DNA from: Dickeya undicola
Lineage (GTDB): Bacteria > Pseudomonadota > Gammaproteobacteria > Enterobacterales > Enterobacteriaceae
Length of the DNA stretch: 64,000 nucleotides
Reading direction: 5' to 3'
Assembly: GCF_000784735.1 (NCBI RefSeq)
Contig: NZ_JSYG01000025.1
Location: forward strand, 1-64,000
Shown here: one piece after another, positions 39,751 through 50,741 of the stretch
How positions within the stretch are numbered: position 1 is the stretch's first letter
Layout of the letters: each line of letters begins with the position of its first letter
The notes under the pieces: model-generated
What the model saw: the letters and a program-made list of their open reading frames with translations, nothing else
Told to the model about the DNA's origin: nothing
The model's database searches: none
Program-made: the position numbers and the translations under genes

Positions 39751-42432
39751 ATGATCGACAAAGACCTTTCGCACGATACCCCCGGTTCCACCACCACGGT
39801 TCATCCGGCACCGGCTTCACCTCTGACGTTCACCGACGACATGCTGAAATGTCAGACGCTGAAAACCCATCTGGAACAGTTCCAGAGCTGGCTGGCAGAG
39901 GAATTCAAAGCGGGCGTTAGCGCGGAAGCGTTGATCGACGCCCGCACGCTGTTTATTGACCATCTGATGCAACGGCTATGGCGCTTTTACGGTTTTGAAA
40001 GTACAGCGCAAACCGCACTGGTGGCGGTCGGCGGCTACGGGCGCGGAGAATTGCATCCACTGTCAGACATTGACCTGCTGGTCCTGAGCCAGCACAAGCT
40101 GACGGACGTTCAGTCACAGGCGATCGGCACCTTTATCACGTTGCTGTGGGACCTGCGGCTGGAAGTCGGCCATAGCGTGCGCACACTCGACGAATGTCTG
40201 GAAGAAGGCCGGGCAGATATTTCCGTCGCCACCAACCTGATCGAATCCCGCATGATTTGCGGGGACGTTGCACTGTTCCTGACGCTACAAAAACACATTT
40301 TCAGCGACGCATTCTGGCCTTCGGAAACCTTCTTTCCCGCCAAGATCACCGAGCAGCGGGAACGCCACCAGCGCTACCACAGCACCAGTTACAATCTGGA
40401 GCCAGATATCAAGAGCAGCCCCGGTGGGCTACGGGATATCCACACCCTGCTGTGGGTCGCCCGTCGTCACTTTGGTGCCACGTCGCTCAACGAAATGGTC
40501 GGGTTCGGTTTTCTGACCGAAGCTGAACGCAACGAGTTGAACGAGTGCCAGAGTTTTCTGTGGCGCATTCGCTTCGCATTGCATTTGATCCTGCCCCGTT
40601 ACGATAACCGCCTGTTGTTCGACCGCCAGCTCAACGTGGCGCAACTGCTGCAATATCAGGGCGAAGGCAATGCGCCGGTAGAGCACATGATGAAAGACTT
40701 CTACCGTATGACGCGTCGGGTAGGCGAACTGAATCAGATGCTGCTGCAACTGTTTGACGAAGCCATCCTGGCGCTGGATGCCAGCGAGAAACCCCGTCCG
40801 CTGGACGAGGAATTCCAGTTGCGCGGCCAGCTTATCGACCTGCGTGACGAAACCCTGTTCGAGCGCAAGCCCGAAGCCATCATCCGCATGTTCTACCTGA
40901 TGGTCCGCAATCAGGAAATCAGCGGCATCTATTCAACAACCCTGCGGCACCTGCGCCATGCTCGTCGTCACCTGAACCAGCCGCTGTGTACGATTCCAGA
41001 AGCCCGCAACCTGTTCATGAATATTCTGCGCCACCCGCGCGCTGTCAGCCGGGCATTGCTGCCGATGCACACCCACAGTGTACTGTGGGCCTATATGCCG
41101 TTGTGGGGCAACATTGTCGGGCAGATGCAGTTTGACCTGTTCCACGCCTATACCGTGGATGAGCACACCATCCGGGTGCTGCTGAAACTGGAGAGTTTTA
41201 CCGAAGAAGCCACTCGCGCGGCGCATCCACTATGCGTGGAGCTCTACCCGCGACTGCCGCAGCCAGAGCTGTTACTGCTAGCTGCCCTGTTCCATGACAT
41301 CGCCAAAGGTCGTGGTGGCGACCACTCGGAACTGGGGGCCAAAGACGCGCTGGAGTTTGCCGCGCTGCATGGGTTGAACTCACGGGAAACCCAACTGGTA
41401 TCCTGGCTGGTACGCTGCCATCTGCTGATGTCAGTTACGGCACAGCGGCGTGACATCCAGGACCCAACGGTCATCCAGCAATTCGCTGAACAGGTGCAAA
41501 GCGAAACCCGGTTGCGTTACCTGCTGAACCTGACCGTAGCGGATATCTGCGCCACTAATGAGACGCTGTGGAACAGCTGGAAACAGAGTCTGTTGCGCGA
41601 ACTGTATTTCGCGACCGAGAAACAGTTACGTCGTGGTATGCAGAACTCGCCGGACCTGCGCGAACGGGTGCGTCATCATCGCTTACAGGCGCTGGCGCTG
41701 TTGCGTATGGACAATATCGACGAGGAGGCACTGCACCACATCTGGAGCCGCTGCCGCGCCGACTACTTCCTGCGTCACTCCCCGAATCAATTAGCCTGGC
41801 ACGCGCGTCACCTGCTGGAGCATGACGTCAGTAAACCCATGGTGCTGATCAGCCACCAGGCCAGTCGTGGTGGCACCGAAATCTTTATCTGGAGCCCGGA
41901 CCGTCCTTACCTGTTCGCCGCGGTCGCCGGTGAACTGGACAGACGTAACCTGAGCGTACACGACGCGCAAATCTTCACCAGCCGCGACGGTATGGCGATG
42001 GACACCTTTATCGTACTGGAACCGGACGGCAGCCCGCTGGCACCGGATCGTCACGACATGATCCGCCATGCCATCGAACAGGCGCTGACCCAACGGGATT
42101 ATCAGCATCCGCGAGCACGTCGGCCCTCCTCCCGCCTGCGCCACTTTAGCGTGCCGACGGAAGTCGGTTTTCTACCGACGCATACCGACCGACGCAGTTA
42201 CATGGAGTTAATCGCGCTCGATCAGCCCGGCCTGCTGGCGCGGGTGGGCGAAGTGTTCGCCGACCTGAATCTGTCGCTGCATGGTGCCCGTATTTCCACC
42301 ATCGGCGAACGCGTAGAAGACCTGTTTATTCTGGCAGATAGCGAAAGACGGGCATTAAGCCCCGAATTACGGCTTAAGTTGCAACAACGGTTGACAGAAG
42401 CCCTCGACCCAAACGATAAAGTAGCTTCTTAA
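39751..42432 (+). CDS. glnD: Bifunctional uridylyltransferase/uridylyl-removing enzyme GlnD, 893 aa
   Basis: GlnD is the primary nitrogen sensor, modifying PII proteins (GlnB, GlnK) according to glutamine. Domains in order: nucleotidyltransferase with [17 protein letters not shown] near 92, HD phosphohydrolase with [13 protein letters not shown] near 515, and two C-terminal ACT domains (around 705 to 790 and from 815, [20 protein letters not shown]) that bind glutamine. The ATG at 39751 lies 20 bases after the map terminator; its ribosome site is weak. Confidence 0.98.
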   Translation: MIDKDLSHDTPGSTTTVHPAPASPLTFTDDMLKCQTLKTHLEQFQSWLAEEFKAGVSAEALIDARTLFIDHLMQRLWRFYGFESTAQTALVAVGGYGRGELHPLSDIDLLVLSQHKLTDVQSQAIGTFITLLWDLRLEVGHSVRTLDECLEEGRADISVATNLIESRMICGDVALFLTLQKHIFSDAFWPSETFFPAKITEQRERHQRYHSTSYNLEPDIKSSPGGLRDIHTLLWVARRHFGATSLNEMVGFGFLTEAERNELNECQSFLWRIRFALHLILPRYDNRLLFDRQLNVAQLLQYQGEGNAPVEHMMKDFYRMTRRVGELNQMLLQLFDEAILALDASEKPRPLDEEFQLRGQLIDLRDETLFERKPEAIIRMFYLMVRNQEISGIYSTTLRHLRHARRHLNQPLCTIPEARNLFMNILRHPRAVSRALLPMHTHSVLWAYMPLWGNIVGQMQFDLFHAYTVDEHTIRVLLKLESFTEEATRAAHPLCVELYPRLPQPELLLLAALFHDIAKGRGGDHSELGAKDALEFAALHGLNSRETQLVSWLVRCHLLMSVTAQRRDIQDPTVIQQFAEQVQSETRLRYLLNLTVADICATNETLWNSWKQSLLRELYFATEKQLRRGMQNSPDLRERVRHHRLQALALLRMDNIDEEALHHIWSRCRADYFLRHSPNQLAWHARHLLEHDVSKPMVLISHQASRGGTEIFIWSPDRPYLFAAVAGELDRRNLSVHDAQIFTSRDGMAMDTFIVLEPDGSPLAPDRHDMIRHAIEQALTQRDYQHPRARRPSSRLRHFSVPTEVGFLPTHTDRRSYMELIALDQPGLLARVGEVFADLNLSLHGARISTIGERVEDLFILADSERRALSPELRLKLQQRLTEALDPNDKVAS

Positions 42433-42497
42433 ATGTTAAGCCTCGTCCCGCATAGCGGCACGCGGCCTGGTTTGATTAATCACGAAAGAGAAACAGG

Positions 42498-43322
42498 ATG
42501 CAGCAATTACAGAACATCATCGAAACCGCATTTGAGCGTCGCGCAGACATTACCCCGGCCAATGTGGACACGGTAACGCGCGAAGCGGTGAATCAGGTTA
42601 TCAGCCAACTGGACAGTGGTGCGCTGCGTGTGGCTGAGAAGATCAACGGCCAGTGGGTAACGCATCAGTGGCTGAAGAAAGCGGTGCTGCTCTCTTTCCG
42701 CATCAATGACAATCAGTTGATGGAAGGCACCGAGACTCGTTACTACGATAAAGTACCGATGAAATTCGCCGGTTACGATGAAGCGCGCTTCCAGCGTGAA
42801 GGTTTCCGCGTTGTCCCTCCTGCCAGTGTCCGTCAGGGCGCATTCATCGCCCGTAACACCGTACTGATGCCGTCTTACGTCAACATTGGTGCCTACGTTG
42901 ACGAAGGCTCGATGGTAGACACCTGGGCCACTGTCGGCTCCTGCGCACAGATTGGCAAAAACGTGCACCTGTCCGGCGGTGTTGGCATCGGCGGTGTACT
43001 GGAGCCGCTGCAGGCTAACCCGACCATTATCGAAGATAACTGCTTCATCGGTGCTCGCTCTGAAGTCGTAGAAGGCGTGATCGTAGAAGAAGGTTCGGTA
43101 ATTTCAATGGGCGTATTCATCGGCCAGAGCACCAAAATTTACGACCGTGAAACCGGCGAAGTGCATTACGGCCGAGTACCGGCGGGCTCAGTCGTGGTAT
43201 CCGGCAACCTGCCGTCTAAAGACGGCAGCTACAGCCTCTACTGCGCGGTGATCGTGAAGAAAGTGGACGCAAAAACCCGCGGTAAAGTGGGAATTAATGA
43301 GCTATTGCGCACTATCGACTAA
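42498..43322 (+). CDS. dapD: Tetrahydrodipicolinate N-succinyltransferase DapD, 274 aa
   Basis: DapD is the succinylase step of diaminopimelate/lysine synthesis. It has an N-terminal helical domain and a left-handed beta-helix with hexapeptide repeats ([20 protein letters not shown]). Length equals E. coli. A ribosome site AACAGG precedes the ATG. It follows glnD by 65 bases. Confidence 0.98.
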   Translation: MQQLQNIIETAFERRADITPANVDTVTREAVNQVISQLDSGALRVAEKINGQWVTHQWLKKAVLLSFRINDNQLMEGTETRYYDKVPMKFAGYDEARFQREGFRVVPPASVRQGAFIARNTVLMPSYVNIGAYVDEGSMVDTWATVGSCAQIGKNVHLSGGVGIGGVLEPLQANPTIIEDNCFIGARSEVVEGVIVEEGSVISMGVFIGQSTKIYDRETGEVHYGRVPAGSVVVSGNLPSKDGSYSLYCAVIVKKVDAKTRGKVGINELLRTID

Positions 43323-43342
43323 TACCACTATCGACTAAACTG

Positions 43343-43370
43343 AATGGCGGGCTATGACCCGCCATTTTTT
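43343..43370 (+). terminator. Rho-independent terminator after dapD
   Basis: Stem AATGGCGGG/CCCGCCATT followed by a T-run. Confidence 0.9.
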
Positions 43371-43444
43371 ACGGCATCAAGCCGTCACGACCAACAATAC
43401 TGGCCCGGTTTTTCAAGCCGACGTAAAACAAGAAAGGTGGCGTT

Positions 43445-43831
43445 ATGTACGACAATCTGAAAAGTCTTGGGATTTCCAACCCGGAAGATATCGACCGCTA
43501 TAGCCTCCGCCAGGAAGCCAGCAACGATATTCTGAAAATTTACTTTCGCAAGGATAAAGGGGAATTTTTCGCTAAAAGCGTCAAGTTCAAATATCCGCGC
43601 CAGCGCAAAACCATCGTCGCAGACAACGCCGGGCAGGGTTATAAAGAAATCAACGAGATCAGCCCCAATCTGCGTTACGTGGTGGACGAGCTTGATCAAA
43701 TTTGCCAGCGCGATCAGGTTGAGGTGGATTTGAAGCGCAAGATTCTGTCCGATCTGCGTCATCTGGAAAGCGTGGTCACCAACAAGATCAGCGAAATCGA
43801 ATCCGATCTGGAAAAACTGACGCAACGCTAA
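43445..43831 (+). CDS. yaeH: DUF3461 family protein YaeH, 128 aa
   Basis: This is nearly identical to E. coli YaeH ([22 protein letters not shown], ending [13 protein letters not shown]). It is a conserved enterobacterial/Vibrio protein of unknown function with a basic middle ([13 protein letters not shown]) and helical C-terminus. AGGTGG precedes the start. Confidence 0.95.
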   Translation: MYDNLKSLGISNPEDIDRYSLRQEASNDILKIYFRKDKGEFFAKSVKFKYPRQRKTIVADNAGQGYKEINEISPNLRYVVDELDQICQRDQVEVDLKRKILSDLRHLESVVTNKISEIESDLEKLTQR

Positions 43832-43875
43832 GCCGCGTCATCGATAAGGCTGCAACACAGCCTATTGCGCATAAG

Positions 43876-43900
43876 AAACGGGGCCTGGAGGCCCCGTTTT
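43876..43900. terminator. Bidirectional terminator yaeH / yqcA
   Basis: Stem ACGGGGCC/GGCCCCGT between convergent genes has T on the plus side and A-rich sequence on the other, so it can act for both. Confidence 0.85.
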
Positions 43901-43919
43901 CACCAGCGGCTCCCGGCAA

Positions 43920-44372
43920 TTACTTGTCCAGCAGCGCGCCCCAGGATTCCACCCACGGGCAGGAAATCACTTCAGGTTCCGGATGTTCGGTGGCATCAAT
44001 TTCCAGCAACTCGCCCACGCGTTTCGCCCCCATCTCCTGCAATAACGCATCAAACTGATGACCGCCACCGCAGAAATTCTCGTAGCTGCTGTCACCCAAT
44101 GCAATCAATCCGTAGTGCAAATCAGGCTGATAACCGACTTTTTCACGCAGCGCTTCGTACAACGGCACGATAGACTCCGGCAATTGCCCCTGACCGGTGG
44201 TGGAGGTGACCACCAGTACCGTCTGCTGGCTGTAAGCCAGCCAGTCATCGACCGACGCTTCTTCGAAAATCTTTACCTCATGCCCGTGCGACTTAAGAAT
44301 GCTCTCCGCTTCCTCCGCCACCAGCAACGCGTTGCCGTACACCGTGCCAACAAAAATACCGACTTGCGCCAT
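43920..44372 (-). CDS. yqcA: Flavodoxin-like protein YqcA, 150 aa
   Basis: This is a short-chain flavodoxin binding FMN. The phosphate loop region is [15 protein letters not shown], with isoalloxazine loops [11 protein letters not shown] and [13 protein letters not shown]. It matches E. coli YqcA (149 aa), whose partners are not established. It is encoded just after truC, as in E. coli. Confidence 0.95.
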   Translation of the reverse strand: MAQVGIFVGTVYGNALLVAEEAESILKSHGHEVKIFEEASVDDWLAYSQQTVLVVTSTTGQGQLPESIVPLYEALREKVGYQPDLHYGLIALGDSSYENFCGGGHQFDALLQEMGAKRVGELLEIDATEHPEPEVISCPWVESWGALLDK

Positions 44373-44390
44373 GACGCTGATTCTCCTGTT

Positions 44391-45176
44391 TTATGCTGAC
44401 GTCAGGTCGTTATCCTGACCCGACACCAAAGGAAACTCAACCCTTTCAACCTCAGGGAGATTGCCTTGCCAGCCAAATTGCGTCATTACGCCCTGCCAGG
44501 GCTCGTCCCAGCGTGCTGAGATGACCAACGGCTCGTTGGTCACCGGGTGAGTCAGCGACAAACGGCTGGCGTGCAACATCAGGCGAGCGCAATCAAAATG
44601 CGCCGCCATACCGCGGTTCTGACGCAAGTCGCCGTGGGTAGTATCGCCAATAATAGGGTGACGCAAATGCGCCATATGTCGCCGCAACTGGTGCTTACGC
44701 CCGGTCTTGGGACTTAATTCCAGCAGACTGTAGCGCGAAGTGTCATAACGCCCAATCGCTACCGGCATCTCGGCACGCGCCAGTACCCGATAGTGGCTGA
44801 CGGCAGGCTGCGGCGCTTTATTCGGGTCGGCGTATTTATCGGCGATGCGGTCCAGCTCTTCTGTCAGCGCATAATCAACCACACCGTCCTCCATCACATA
44901 GCCGCGAACCACTGCATGATAGGTTTTCTCCATCTGGTGCTGCTCGAACTGCTGCGCCAGTAACCGTGCCACCTCAGAGGACAGCGCCATCAACAGCACG
45001 CCAGAGGTAGGACGATCCAGACGGTGCACGGTAAACACGTGCTGACCAATCTGGTCGCGTACCGTTTGCATCACCACCACTTTTTCCTTGCGATCCAGCC
45101 AGCTGCGGTGCACCAGCCAACCAGCCGGTTTGTTCACCGCAATCAGATGCTCATCCTGATAGACAATCTCCAGCAT
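44391..45176 (-). CDS. truC: tRNA pseudouridine(65) synthase TruC, 261 aa
   Basis: TruC modifies U65 of tRNA-Ile and tRNA-Asp. The catalytic Asp is in the RluA-family motif VHRLDRPTSGVLL near 54; TGRKHQLRRHMAHL is another signature. ATG at 45182 overlaps the yqcC stop (ATGA), but the ATG at 45176 has better GAGG spacing and the family start MLEIVYQDEH. It is coupled to yqcC. Confidence 0.95.
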   Translation of the reverse strand: MLEIVYQDEHLIAVNKPAGWLVHRSWLDRKEKVVVMQTVRDQIGQHVFTVHRLDRPTSGVLLMALSSEVARLLAQQFEQHQMEKTYHAVVRGYVMEDGVVDYALTEELDRIADKYADPNKAPQPAVSHYRVLARAEMPVAIGRYDTSRYSLLELSPKTGRKHQLRRHMAHLRHPIIGDTTHGDLRQNRGMAAHFDCARLMLHASRLSLTHPVTNEPLVISARWDEPWQGVMTQFGWQGNLPEVERVEFPLVSGQDNDLTSA

Positions 45177-45178
45177 CC

Positions 45179-45499
45179 TCATTCCTCAAACAATTCATCC
45201 AACGCCCGCAACTGCGTCAGCAATTCGCCAACATCATCCAAGCGCCCGTCGAACGCCATTTCGAAGTAAGGCAGGATGGCAAGCCGGGTCGGCAACGGCG
45301 CGCCGCTGTCCAGTAATGCGTGCATACGCGGTAAGAACACCCATTGCAGCCACTGCTCGGCCGCCATCGTATCAATGCAGAACGGTTCCTGGCTGGCAAA
45401 TGCCGCCTCATCAGGTGCAGAAGTCGGCCATAACGGGCTTGTTCTCAGGGCATGTTCTATCGCAAACAGCGATTGTCGGATGCGAATCTCTACACTCAT
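45179..45499 (-). CDS. yqcC: YqcC family protein, 106 aa
   Basis: This matches the YqcC family (PFCIDTMAAEQWLQWVFLPRMHALLD; E. coli 109 aa), of unknown function. The start at 45499 (MSVEIRIRQSL) is chosen by homology because no strong ribosome site is present and the frame runs open to 45571. It sits directly downstream of csrB. Confidence 0.9.
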   Translation of the reverse strand: MSVEIRIRQSLFAIEHALRTSPLWPTSAPDEAAFASQEPFCIDTMAAEQWLQWVFLPRMHALLDSGAPLPTRLAILPYFEMAFDGRLDDVGELLTQLRALDELFEE

Positions 45500-45602
45500 G
45501 GGCCGAAGTCTCATCAGGCTTGGTAACAGGGCGGCAAAGCATAGCATCGTTGTCTGATTCTGACATCCCACACCGCAATGCGCACACTGAGTGGCACAGC
45601 AA

Positions 45603-45921
45603 ACGAAAAGAGGGAACCGATTTCTCGGTTCCCTCTTAGTTCGTTTGCAGCAGTCCCGCTACCTTGTTGCTTCCCTGCTCGTCCTTGAAAACTTGTCCTT
45701 GATTGGTCGTCCTAACCCACAATCCTTGCTGGCGATCCTTCTTTCATCCGTGACGCTCGTTCCATCATAATCATCCGTGATCGCATTCCTTTAGGCTCCT
45801 GCCCCACCGGCATTCCCAAGCCGGCTCTCATTCTCCTTCCTGGAGGTGTCCCTCATTTCATCCTGAAAAAAGAGTCTGGTTGTAACAGAAGTTAGCTTCC
45901 TGCCTTCCTGGCATGGTCGAC
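45603..45921 (-). ncRNA. csrB: CsrB/RsmB regulatory RNA sequestering CsrA/RsmA
   Basis: About twenty GGA motifs (AGGA, GGGA, CGGA) recur every 10 to 20 bases on the minus strand between 45915 and 45625, the hallmark of CsrA-titrating RNAs. Stretches match E. coli CsrB, for example GGACACCTCCAGGA and AAGGACGAGCAGGGA. The 3' end is a strong terminator (stem AAGAGGGAACCGA, 45608 to 45637, with a T-run). Position between syd and yqcC is also as in E. coli. The 5' end is put at GTCGAC (45916 to 45921) by analogy; the soft-rot rsmB transcript may start further upstream. In soft-rot bacteria this RNA raises extracellular enzyme production. Confidence 0.92.
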
Positions 45922-46094
45922 ATACCCTGTTACCGTGTTACTAAACTGAATAATAAGATGTATTAATTAAACCGAATCAGCAAGCCACCCAAACGCCCTA
46001 ATAGGCGCATAAAAAGCACGGTTTATTGACGAACACCATTAATTCATTAATTAATAATGCAAAAATTAAACGGAAATCTTAGTTTAATATTAAA

Positions 46095-46135
46095 GATAAG
46101 AGATCGCTTACACGCAATGTAAGAGATCTCTCACA
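46095..46135. promoter_or_regulatory. Two GacA/UvrY-type boxes upstream of csrB
   Basis: TGTAAGAGATCTCTCACA (46118 to 46135) fits the GacA upstream activating sequence TGTAAG-N6-CTTACA with one mismatch. A second, GATAAGAGATCGCTTACA (46095 to 46112), lies 23 bases away. Their distance of about 200 bases from the presumed csrB start is typical for csrB/rsm promoters. The remaining DNA between 45922 and 46094 is AT-rich and could bind IHF. Confidence 0.8.
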
Positions 46136-46162
46136 CACCGAAAAGCGAAACGCGATTCAGCA

Positions 46163-46711
46163 TTATGGAATCAATGGCAACAGCTTATGCAGGAAATCAA
46201 CCAGATCCGATGACAACACGCGACGCTGGCGCGTACCGAACTCTTCCAGCACCACTTCGCCGCTCAGGTTGCACAAAGAGATTAGCGCCATTTCAGAATG
46301 CGTTGTCGCAAGAAATAATGTAGGTGACAATTTTAATCGTTTTTGTGTCAAAAGGTGACCAATCAGGTTCTCCTGCAGACGTATAAAATCGTCCTCACTC
46401 CAGACCTGAAGCAGCGTGCAGTCCAGATCGTCAAAGCGAGCCGTCATGTCACCCGCAAACTGGCTGGTGAAAAAGGTATGCGCATCCGGATGTAGTTGGA
46501 TCTCCAGCGCCCGTTCAACACCATCCAGCCGAGCTGGCACAGCCGGTGCCTGCGGCAACCAGTGCACCCGACTATCCTGTGTGGTGACAATACAGGGTGA
46601 CGCGACACCATACAGCTCGTCGCTGGCTGGCGGATGGCCGGTTTCCCGTTGCCATAACTCGACATAACGCTGGGTGAATGCATTCAGCGCCTGTGATACC
46701 TGCTGCTCCAT
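46163..46711 (-). CDS. syd: SecY-interacting protein Syd, 182 aa
   Basis: Syd is a peripheral inner-membrane protein that binds SecY and proofreads translocon assembly. Matches include [33 protein letters not shown] and [11 protein letters not shown]. The start at 46711 has AGAGGAAAG directly upstream; the longer frame to 46744 is not used. It lies next to csrB, as in E. coli. Confidence 0.95.
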   Translation of the reverse strand: MEQQVSQALNAFTQRYVELWQRETGHPPASDELYGVASPCIVTTQDSRVHWLPQAPAVPARLDGVERALEIQLHPDAHTFFTSQFAGDMTARFDDLDCTLLQVWSEDDFIRLQENLIGHLLTQKRLKLSPTLFLATTHSEMALISLCNLSGEVVLEEFGTRQRRVLSSDLVDFLHKLLPLIP

Positions 46712-46972
46712 CTTTCCTCTCAATCTGAGTCTGTCGGGTTTCACTCAATACACATTCTATCCCGACTATAACGCCTAACGTCGACAGAATACGCATCAAA
46801 GTGCGTAACGCCGCGCAACTTTATCGCTGGAAGGTCACCACGCCTTGGCAAAAGGCTATTCGACACGTTAAGGTGAGATAGCAAAGAAACGTATCACACA
46901 AACGCATCGCACCTGCGTGTTGGGCAAGCGTCTTGAACAACTGTCGTCGCACACTGCGTTTCAGGGAGTAGT

Positions 46973-48337
46973 ATGATCACACATATCAGCCCGTTAGGGT
47001 CCATGGATTTACTGTCGCAGCTGGAAGTGGATATGCTGAAAAGCACAGCCAGCAGCGATCTTTACCGGCTATTCCGCAATTGTTCCCTCGCCGTCCTGAA
47101 TTCCGGCAGTCAGACGGACAACAGCAAGGAGTTGCTCTCCCGCTACGAGGATTTCGATATCAATGTACTGCGCCGTGAGCGCGGCGTGAAACTGGAGCTG
47201 GTCAACCCGCCGGAAGAAGCATTTGTCGACGGGCAAATTATCCGCTCGTTGCAGGCCAACCTGTTCGCCGTGCTGCGCGACATCCTGTTTGTGAACGGCC
47301 AAATCGCCAGCGCTGGGCGTTATCAAAACCTGGATCTCGAAGACTCCACCCATATCACCAATCTTGTATTCTCCATCCTGCGTAATGCCAGAGCGCTGCA
47401 TGTAGGCGAGGAGCCAAATCTGGTGGTGTGCTGGGGCGGTCATTCGATCAATGAAACCGAATACCTGTACGCCCGTAAAGTCGGCAGCCAGCTCGGTTTG
47501 CGAGAACTGAACATCTGTACCGGATGTGGGCCGGGCGCGATGGAAGCCCCGATGAAAGGTGCCGCCGTGGGCCACGCCCAACAACGTTATCGTGACGGAC
47601 GTTTCATCGGCATGACCGAGCCATCCATCATCGCAGCCGAGCCACCCAATCCGCTGGTGAATGAGCTGATCATCATGCCGGATATTGAAAAACGTCTGGA
47701 AGCGTTCGTGCGCATTGGGCACGGCATCGTGATTTTCCCAGGCGGGGTCGGTACGGCGGAAGAGTTCCTCTATCTGTTGGGCATCATGATGGACCCAGCC
47801 AACAGCGAACAAGTGTTGCCAATTATCCTTACCGGCCCACAGGAAAGTGCTGACTATTTCCGGGTTCTTGACGAATTTATCGTTAATACGCTGGGTCGAC
47901 AGGCACGCCGTTATTATTCCATCATCATCAATGATGCTGCCGAAGTGGCACGACAGATGAAGAAAACCATGCCACAGGTGAAAGAGCACCGCCGTCACAC
48001 CGGCGATGCCTATAGCTTCAACTGGTCGCTGCGCATCGCACCGGACTTGCAACTGCCGTTCGAACCGACGCACGAAAACATGGCGAACCTCAACCTGCAC
48101 CCTGATCAACCAGCTGAACAGCTGGCGTCCACGCTGCGCAAAGCGTTTTCCGGTATTGTGGCAGGTAACGTCAAAGAAGCAGGGATCCGGGCTATTGAGG
48201 AACACGGCCCGTATAAACTGCACGGCAATGCCGACATCATGAAGAGCATGGACAGACTGTTGCAGGACTTCGTTTCTCAGCAACGTATGAAGCTGCCTGG
48301 CAGCGCTTACGTCCCGTGCTATGAAATCTGTTCCTGA
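46973..48337 (+). CDS. ppnN: Pyrimidine/purine nucleotide 5'-monophosphate nucleosidase PpnN, 454 aa
   Basis: PpnN (YgdH) cleaves nucleoside monophosphates to base and ribose 5-phosphate and is activated by (p)ppGpp. The LOG-family motif is split as [15 protein letters not shown] and [14 protein letters not shown]. Length equals E. coli. CAGGGAG precedes the start. Confidence 0.97.
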   Translation: MITHISPLGSMDLLSQLEVDMLKSTASSDLYRLFRNCSLAVLNSGSQTDNSKELLSRYEDFDINVLRRERGVKLELVNPPEEAFVDGQIIRSLQANLFAVLRDILFVNGQIASAGRYQNLDLEDSTHITNLVFSILRNARALHVGEEPNLVVCWGGHSINETEYLYARKVGSQLGLRELNICTGCGPGAMEAPMKGAAVGHAQQRYRDGRFIGMTEPSIIAAEPPNPLVNELIIMPDIEKRLEAFVRIGHGIVIFPGGVGTAEEFLYLLGIMMDPANSEQVLPIILTGPQESADYFRVLDEFIVNTLGRQARRYYSIIINDAAEVARQMKKTMPQVKEHRRHTGDAYSFNWSLRIAPDLQLPFEPTHENMANLNLHPDQPAEQLASTLRKAFSGIVAGNVKEAGIRAIEEHGPYKLHGNADIMKSMDRLLQDFVSQQRMKLPGSAYVPCYEICS

Positions 48338-48388
48338 CCACCGTTCGCCGTCGGCGTGTGTCGACGGCGACTCATATGACTACCGCTT

Positions 48389-49150
48389 ATGGCCGTACAT
48401 CTGCTTATTGTTGACGCGCTCAACCTGATCCGACGCATTCATGCGGTACAAGGTTCTCCTTGCCTAACTGCCTGCCAGCACGCGTTGGGCCAGTTGATTC
48501 AGCACAGTCAACCTACTCATGCCGTTGCCGTCTTTGATGACGAGCAGCGTGACCAGAGCTGGCGCCACCAGTTATTGCCGGAGTATAAGGCTGGCCGCAC
48601 GCCCATGCCGGAAAGCTTGTCGCAGGAGTTGCCACAAATCAGGGATGCCTTCCTGGCCTCAGGTGTAGAGAGCTGGCACTCACCGGGTAATGAAGCTGAC
48701 GATCTGGCTGCCACGTTGGCTTTTAAGGTCGCCGCGCAAGGGCACCAAGCCACCATTGTTTCGACCGACAAAGGATACTGTCAGTTACTGGCACCAACCA
48801 TTCGCATCCGGGATTACTTTCAGAAGCGCTGGTTGGACGTGCCATTCATCCAGCAGGCGTTCGGCGTTCAACCCGAACAGTTGCCGGATTTCTGGGGACT
48901 GGCGGGGATCAGTAGCAGCAAAATTCCCGGCGTGAGCGGCATTGGGCCGAAAACCGCCGCTCAACTGTTGCAACAGGCAGGCTCACTGGAGGCGCTATAC
49001 CAGCAGTTGGAGCAGATACCGGAGAAATGGCGCCGCAAGTTGGAATCTCAGCAGGACATGGCTTACCGCTGCCGCCAGGTCGCCACGCTCAGAACTGATC
49101 TGATACTCAATGGCAACCTGCAACAGCTCCGCCTGCCCACATCGGGTTAG
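48389..49150 (+). CDS. xni: Flap endonuclease Xni, 253 aa
   Basis: Xni (ExoIX) is a FEN-family structure-specific nuclease. Acidic metal-binding residues appear in [23 protein letters not shown] and [10 protein letters not shown] helix-hairpin-helix DNA-binding segment is [17 protein letters not shown]. As in E. coli Xni, it is shorter than the PolA 5'-nuclease domain. Confidence 0.95.
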   Translation: MAVHLLIVDALNLIRRIHAVQGSPCLTACQHALGQLIQHSQPTHAVAVFDDEQRDQSWRHQLLPEYKAGRTPMPESLSQELPQIRDAFLASGVESWHSPGNEADDLAATLAFKVAAQGHQATIVSTDKGYCQLLAPTIRIRDYFQKRWLDVPFIQQAFGVQPEQLPDFWGLAGISSSKIPGVSGIGPKTAAQLLQQAGSLEALYQQLEQIPEKWRRKLESQQDMAYRCRQVATLRTDLILNGNLQQLRLPTSG

Positions 49151-49203
49151 GCGGCGTTAACCACCGATACGTACAGGCATCACGCCCGGACAGCAGCGGA
49201 AAC

Positions 49204-50304
49204 TCAACGTTCGTCGCGTCGGCCGGGCGTTGCACCCCAGATACGCCGGGCATGAACGGTCACTTCTTCACGGTCGTGATAGAGGTGTTTGGCATGAATC
49301 TCAAAGTTGATGCCGTTCTCCTCCAGCCGCTGCGCCAGCACGGCCAGATTCTGGGTCACTTCTTCATAGCGCTTTTTCATCGGCAGCTTAAGGTTGAAGA
49401 TCACTTCACGGCACCAGCCATTGACCAGCCAGTCAGCCATACGGTTGGTGACTTTAGCCGGTTTTTCCACCATATCGCACACCAGCCAGTAGATATTATT
49501 GCGCGGCGGTTCAAAGCGAAACCCGTCCGCCTGATGGTGGATGACCTGCCCGGTATCCATCAGGCTCGGTGCCATCATGCCGTTATCAACGGCGTGGACC
49601 ATCATACTGCGTTTCACCAACTGATAGGTCCAGCCGCCGGGGCAAGCCCCCAGATCCACCGAGAACATACCACTAGCAAGACGTTCATCCCATTCGTCTG
49701 CTGGCACGAAAACATGGAATGCTTCTTCCAGCTTCAATGTCGAGCGGCTTGGGGCGTCCGCAGGGAATTTCAGCCGAGGGATCCCCATATAAAACGGCGA
49801 ATTGTTATTGCTGTAGGAATAACCGACATAGCAGCAACCGGGGGCGATGAACAACACATGAATCACCGGGCGGCTGGCTTTCTCCTGCGCCAGCAGAATA
49901 CGGTTTTCCCGCAATGCCGCGCGCAGTGGCACCGTGAACTTGCGGCAGAACTTCATCAGTTCCTTGCTTTCGTTGGTATCCGGCACTTCAACCCGCAACT
50001 CACCAGCACGTTCCAGCGCCCCGGTCAGCATCCCGACGATCGGCGTGATGCGATCCTCCGGCGGCAGATCACGCAGCAATTCGCCACAGACCATCATCTG
50101 ACGCGCAAATATCAGCTCCTGGAACGGTAATTCCTTAATCAGCCGATCGGCGTCTTCGTGCTGGTAACACTCAAACACCACATATCCGCTGTTATCCTTG
50201 ACCCGAACAAAGCCATAGACGTTATAACGCGCCGCCTTGTCGGTAATTTCTGCCGCGCACTCTTTCTCAAACCCAGGGCGGCAGTACAAAATCACTTTAT
50301 TCAT
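49204..50304 (-). CDS. rlmM: 23S rRNA 2'-O-ribose C2498 methyltransferase RlmM, 366 aa
   Basis: RlmM has an N-terminal THUMP-like domain ([15 protein letters not shown]) and a Rossmann methyltransferase domain with the SAM motif [16 protein letters not shown] near 222. Length equals E. coli. It begins one base after ygdD ends, so the two are co-transcribed. Confidence 0.97.
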   Translation of the reverse strand: MNKVILYCRPGFEKECAAEITDKAARYNVYGFVRVKDNSGYVVFECYQHEDADRLIKELPFQELIFARQMMVCGELLRDLPPEDRITPIVGMLTGALERAGELRVEVPDTNESKELMKFCRKFTVPLRAALRENRILLAQEKASRPVIHVLFIAPGCCYVGYSYSNNNSPFYMGIPRLKFPADAPSRSTLKLEEAFHVFVPADEWDERLASGMFSVDLGACPGGWTYQLVKRSMMVHAVDNGMMAPSLMDTGQVIHHQADGFRFEPPRNNIYWLVCDMVEKPAKVTNRMADWLVNGWCREVIFNLKLPMKKRYEEVTQNLAVLAQRLEENGINFEIHAKHLYHDREEVTVHARRIWGATPGRRDER

Positions 50305-50305
50305 G

Positions 50306-50692
50306 CTACTCAGCCTTTTTCTTTAAGCGTAAGGCTCCAATTAACAGTAATAGCCAGCCCGTCAGAAAGCACACGCCCCCCAGCGGAGTGACAAATACCC
50401 ATAGTTTGAGGTGCGACAACGCCAGACAGTATAAGCTGCCGCTAAACAGCAGCGTACCCAGCGCCAGAAATGCCGCACTCCAGTAAAACCAGATGTTCGC
50501 CCGTTGATGCATCATCACCGATAACACCAGAATCGCCAGCGTGTGAAACGCCTGATACTGGAGCCCGGTATGCAGCCAGGACATTTCCGCTTCACCCAGA
50601 GATTTACTCAACACATGCGCGCCAAACGCCCCCAACGCCACATATGCAAACCCGCTGACAGCGGCGAATATCAGCATGAAACGGCTGTTCAT
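50306..50692 (-). CDS. ygdD: DUF423 membrane protein YgdD, 128 aa
   Basis: This is a small inner-membrane protein with four predicted helices ([71 protein letters not shown]). The function is unknown. The start at 50692 (MNSRFMLIF) matches the family. Confidence 0.93.
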   Translation of the reverse strand: MNSRFMLIFAAVSGFAYVALGAFGAHVLSKSLGEAEMSWLHTGLQYQAFHTLAILVLSVMMHQRANIWFYWSAAFLALGTLLFSGSLYCLALSHLKLWVFVTPLGGVCFLTGWLLLLIGALRLKKKAE

Positions 50693-50741
50693 CGTTTGAT
50701 CTATTCCATATATCAAGAAAAAGAAGCTGAACCCGGCGGAT

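Noticed and set aside
47069-48283. Minus-strand frame of 404 codons inside ppnN
   Set aside because: It is antisense to a full-length conserved enzyme and has no supporting signal.
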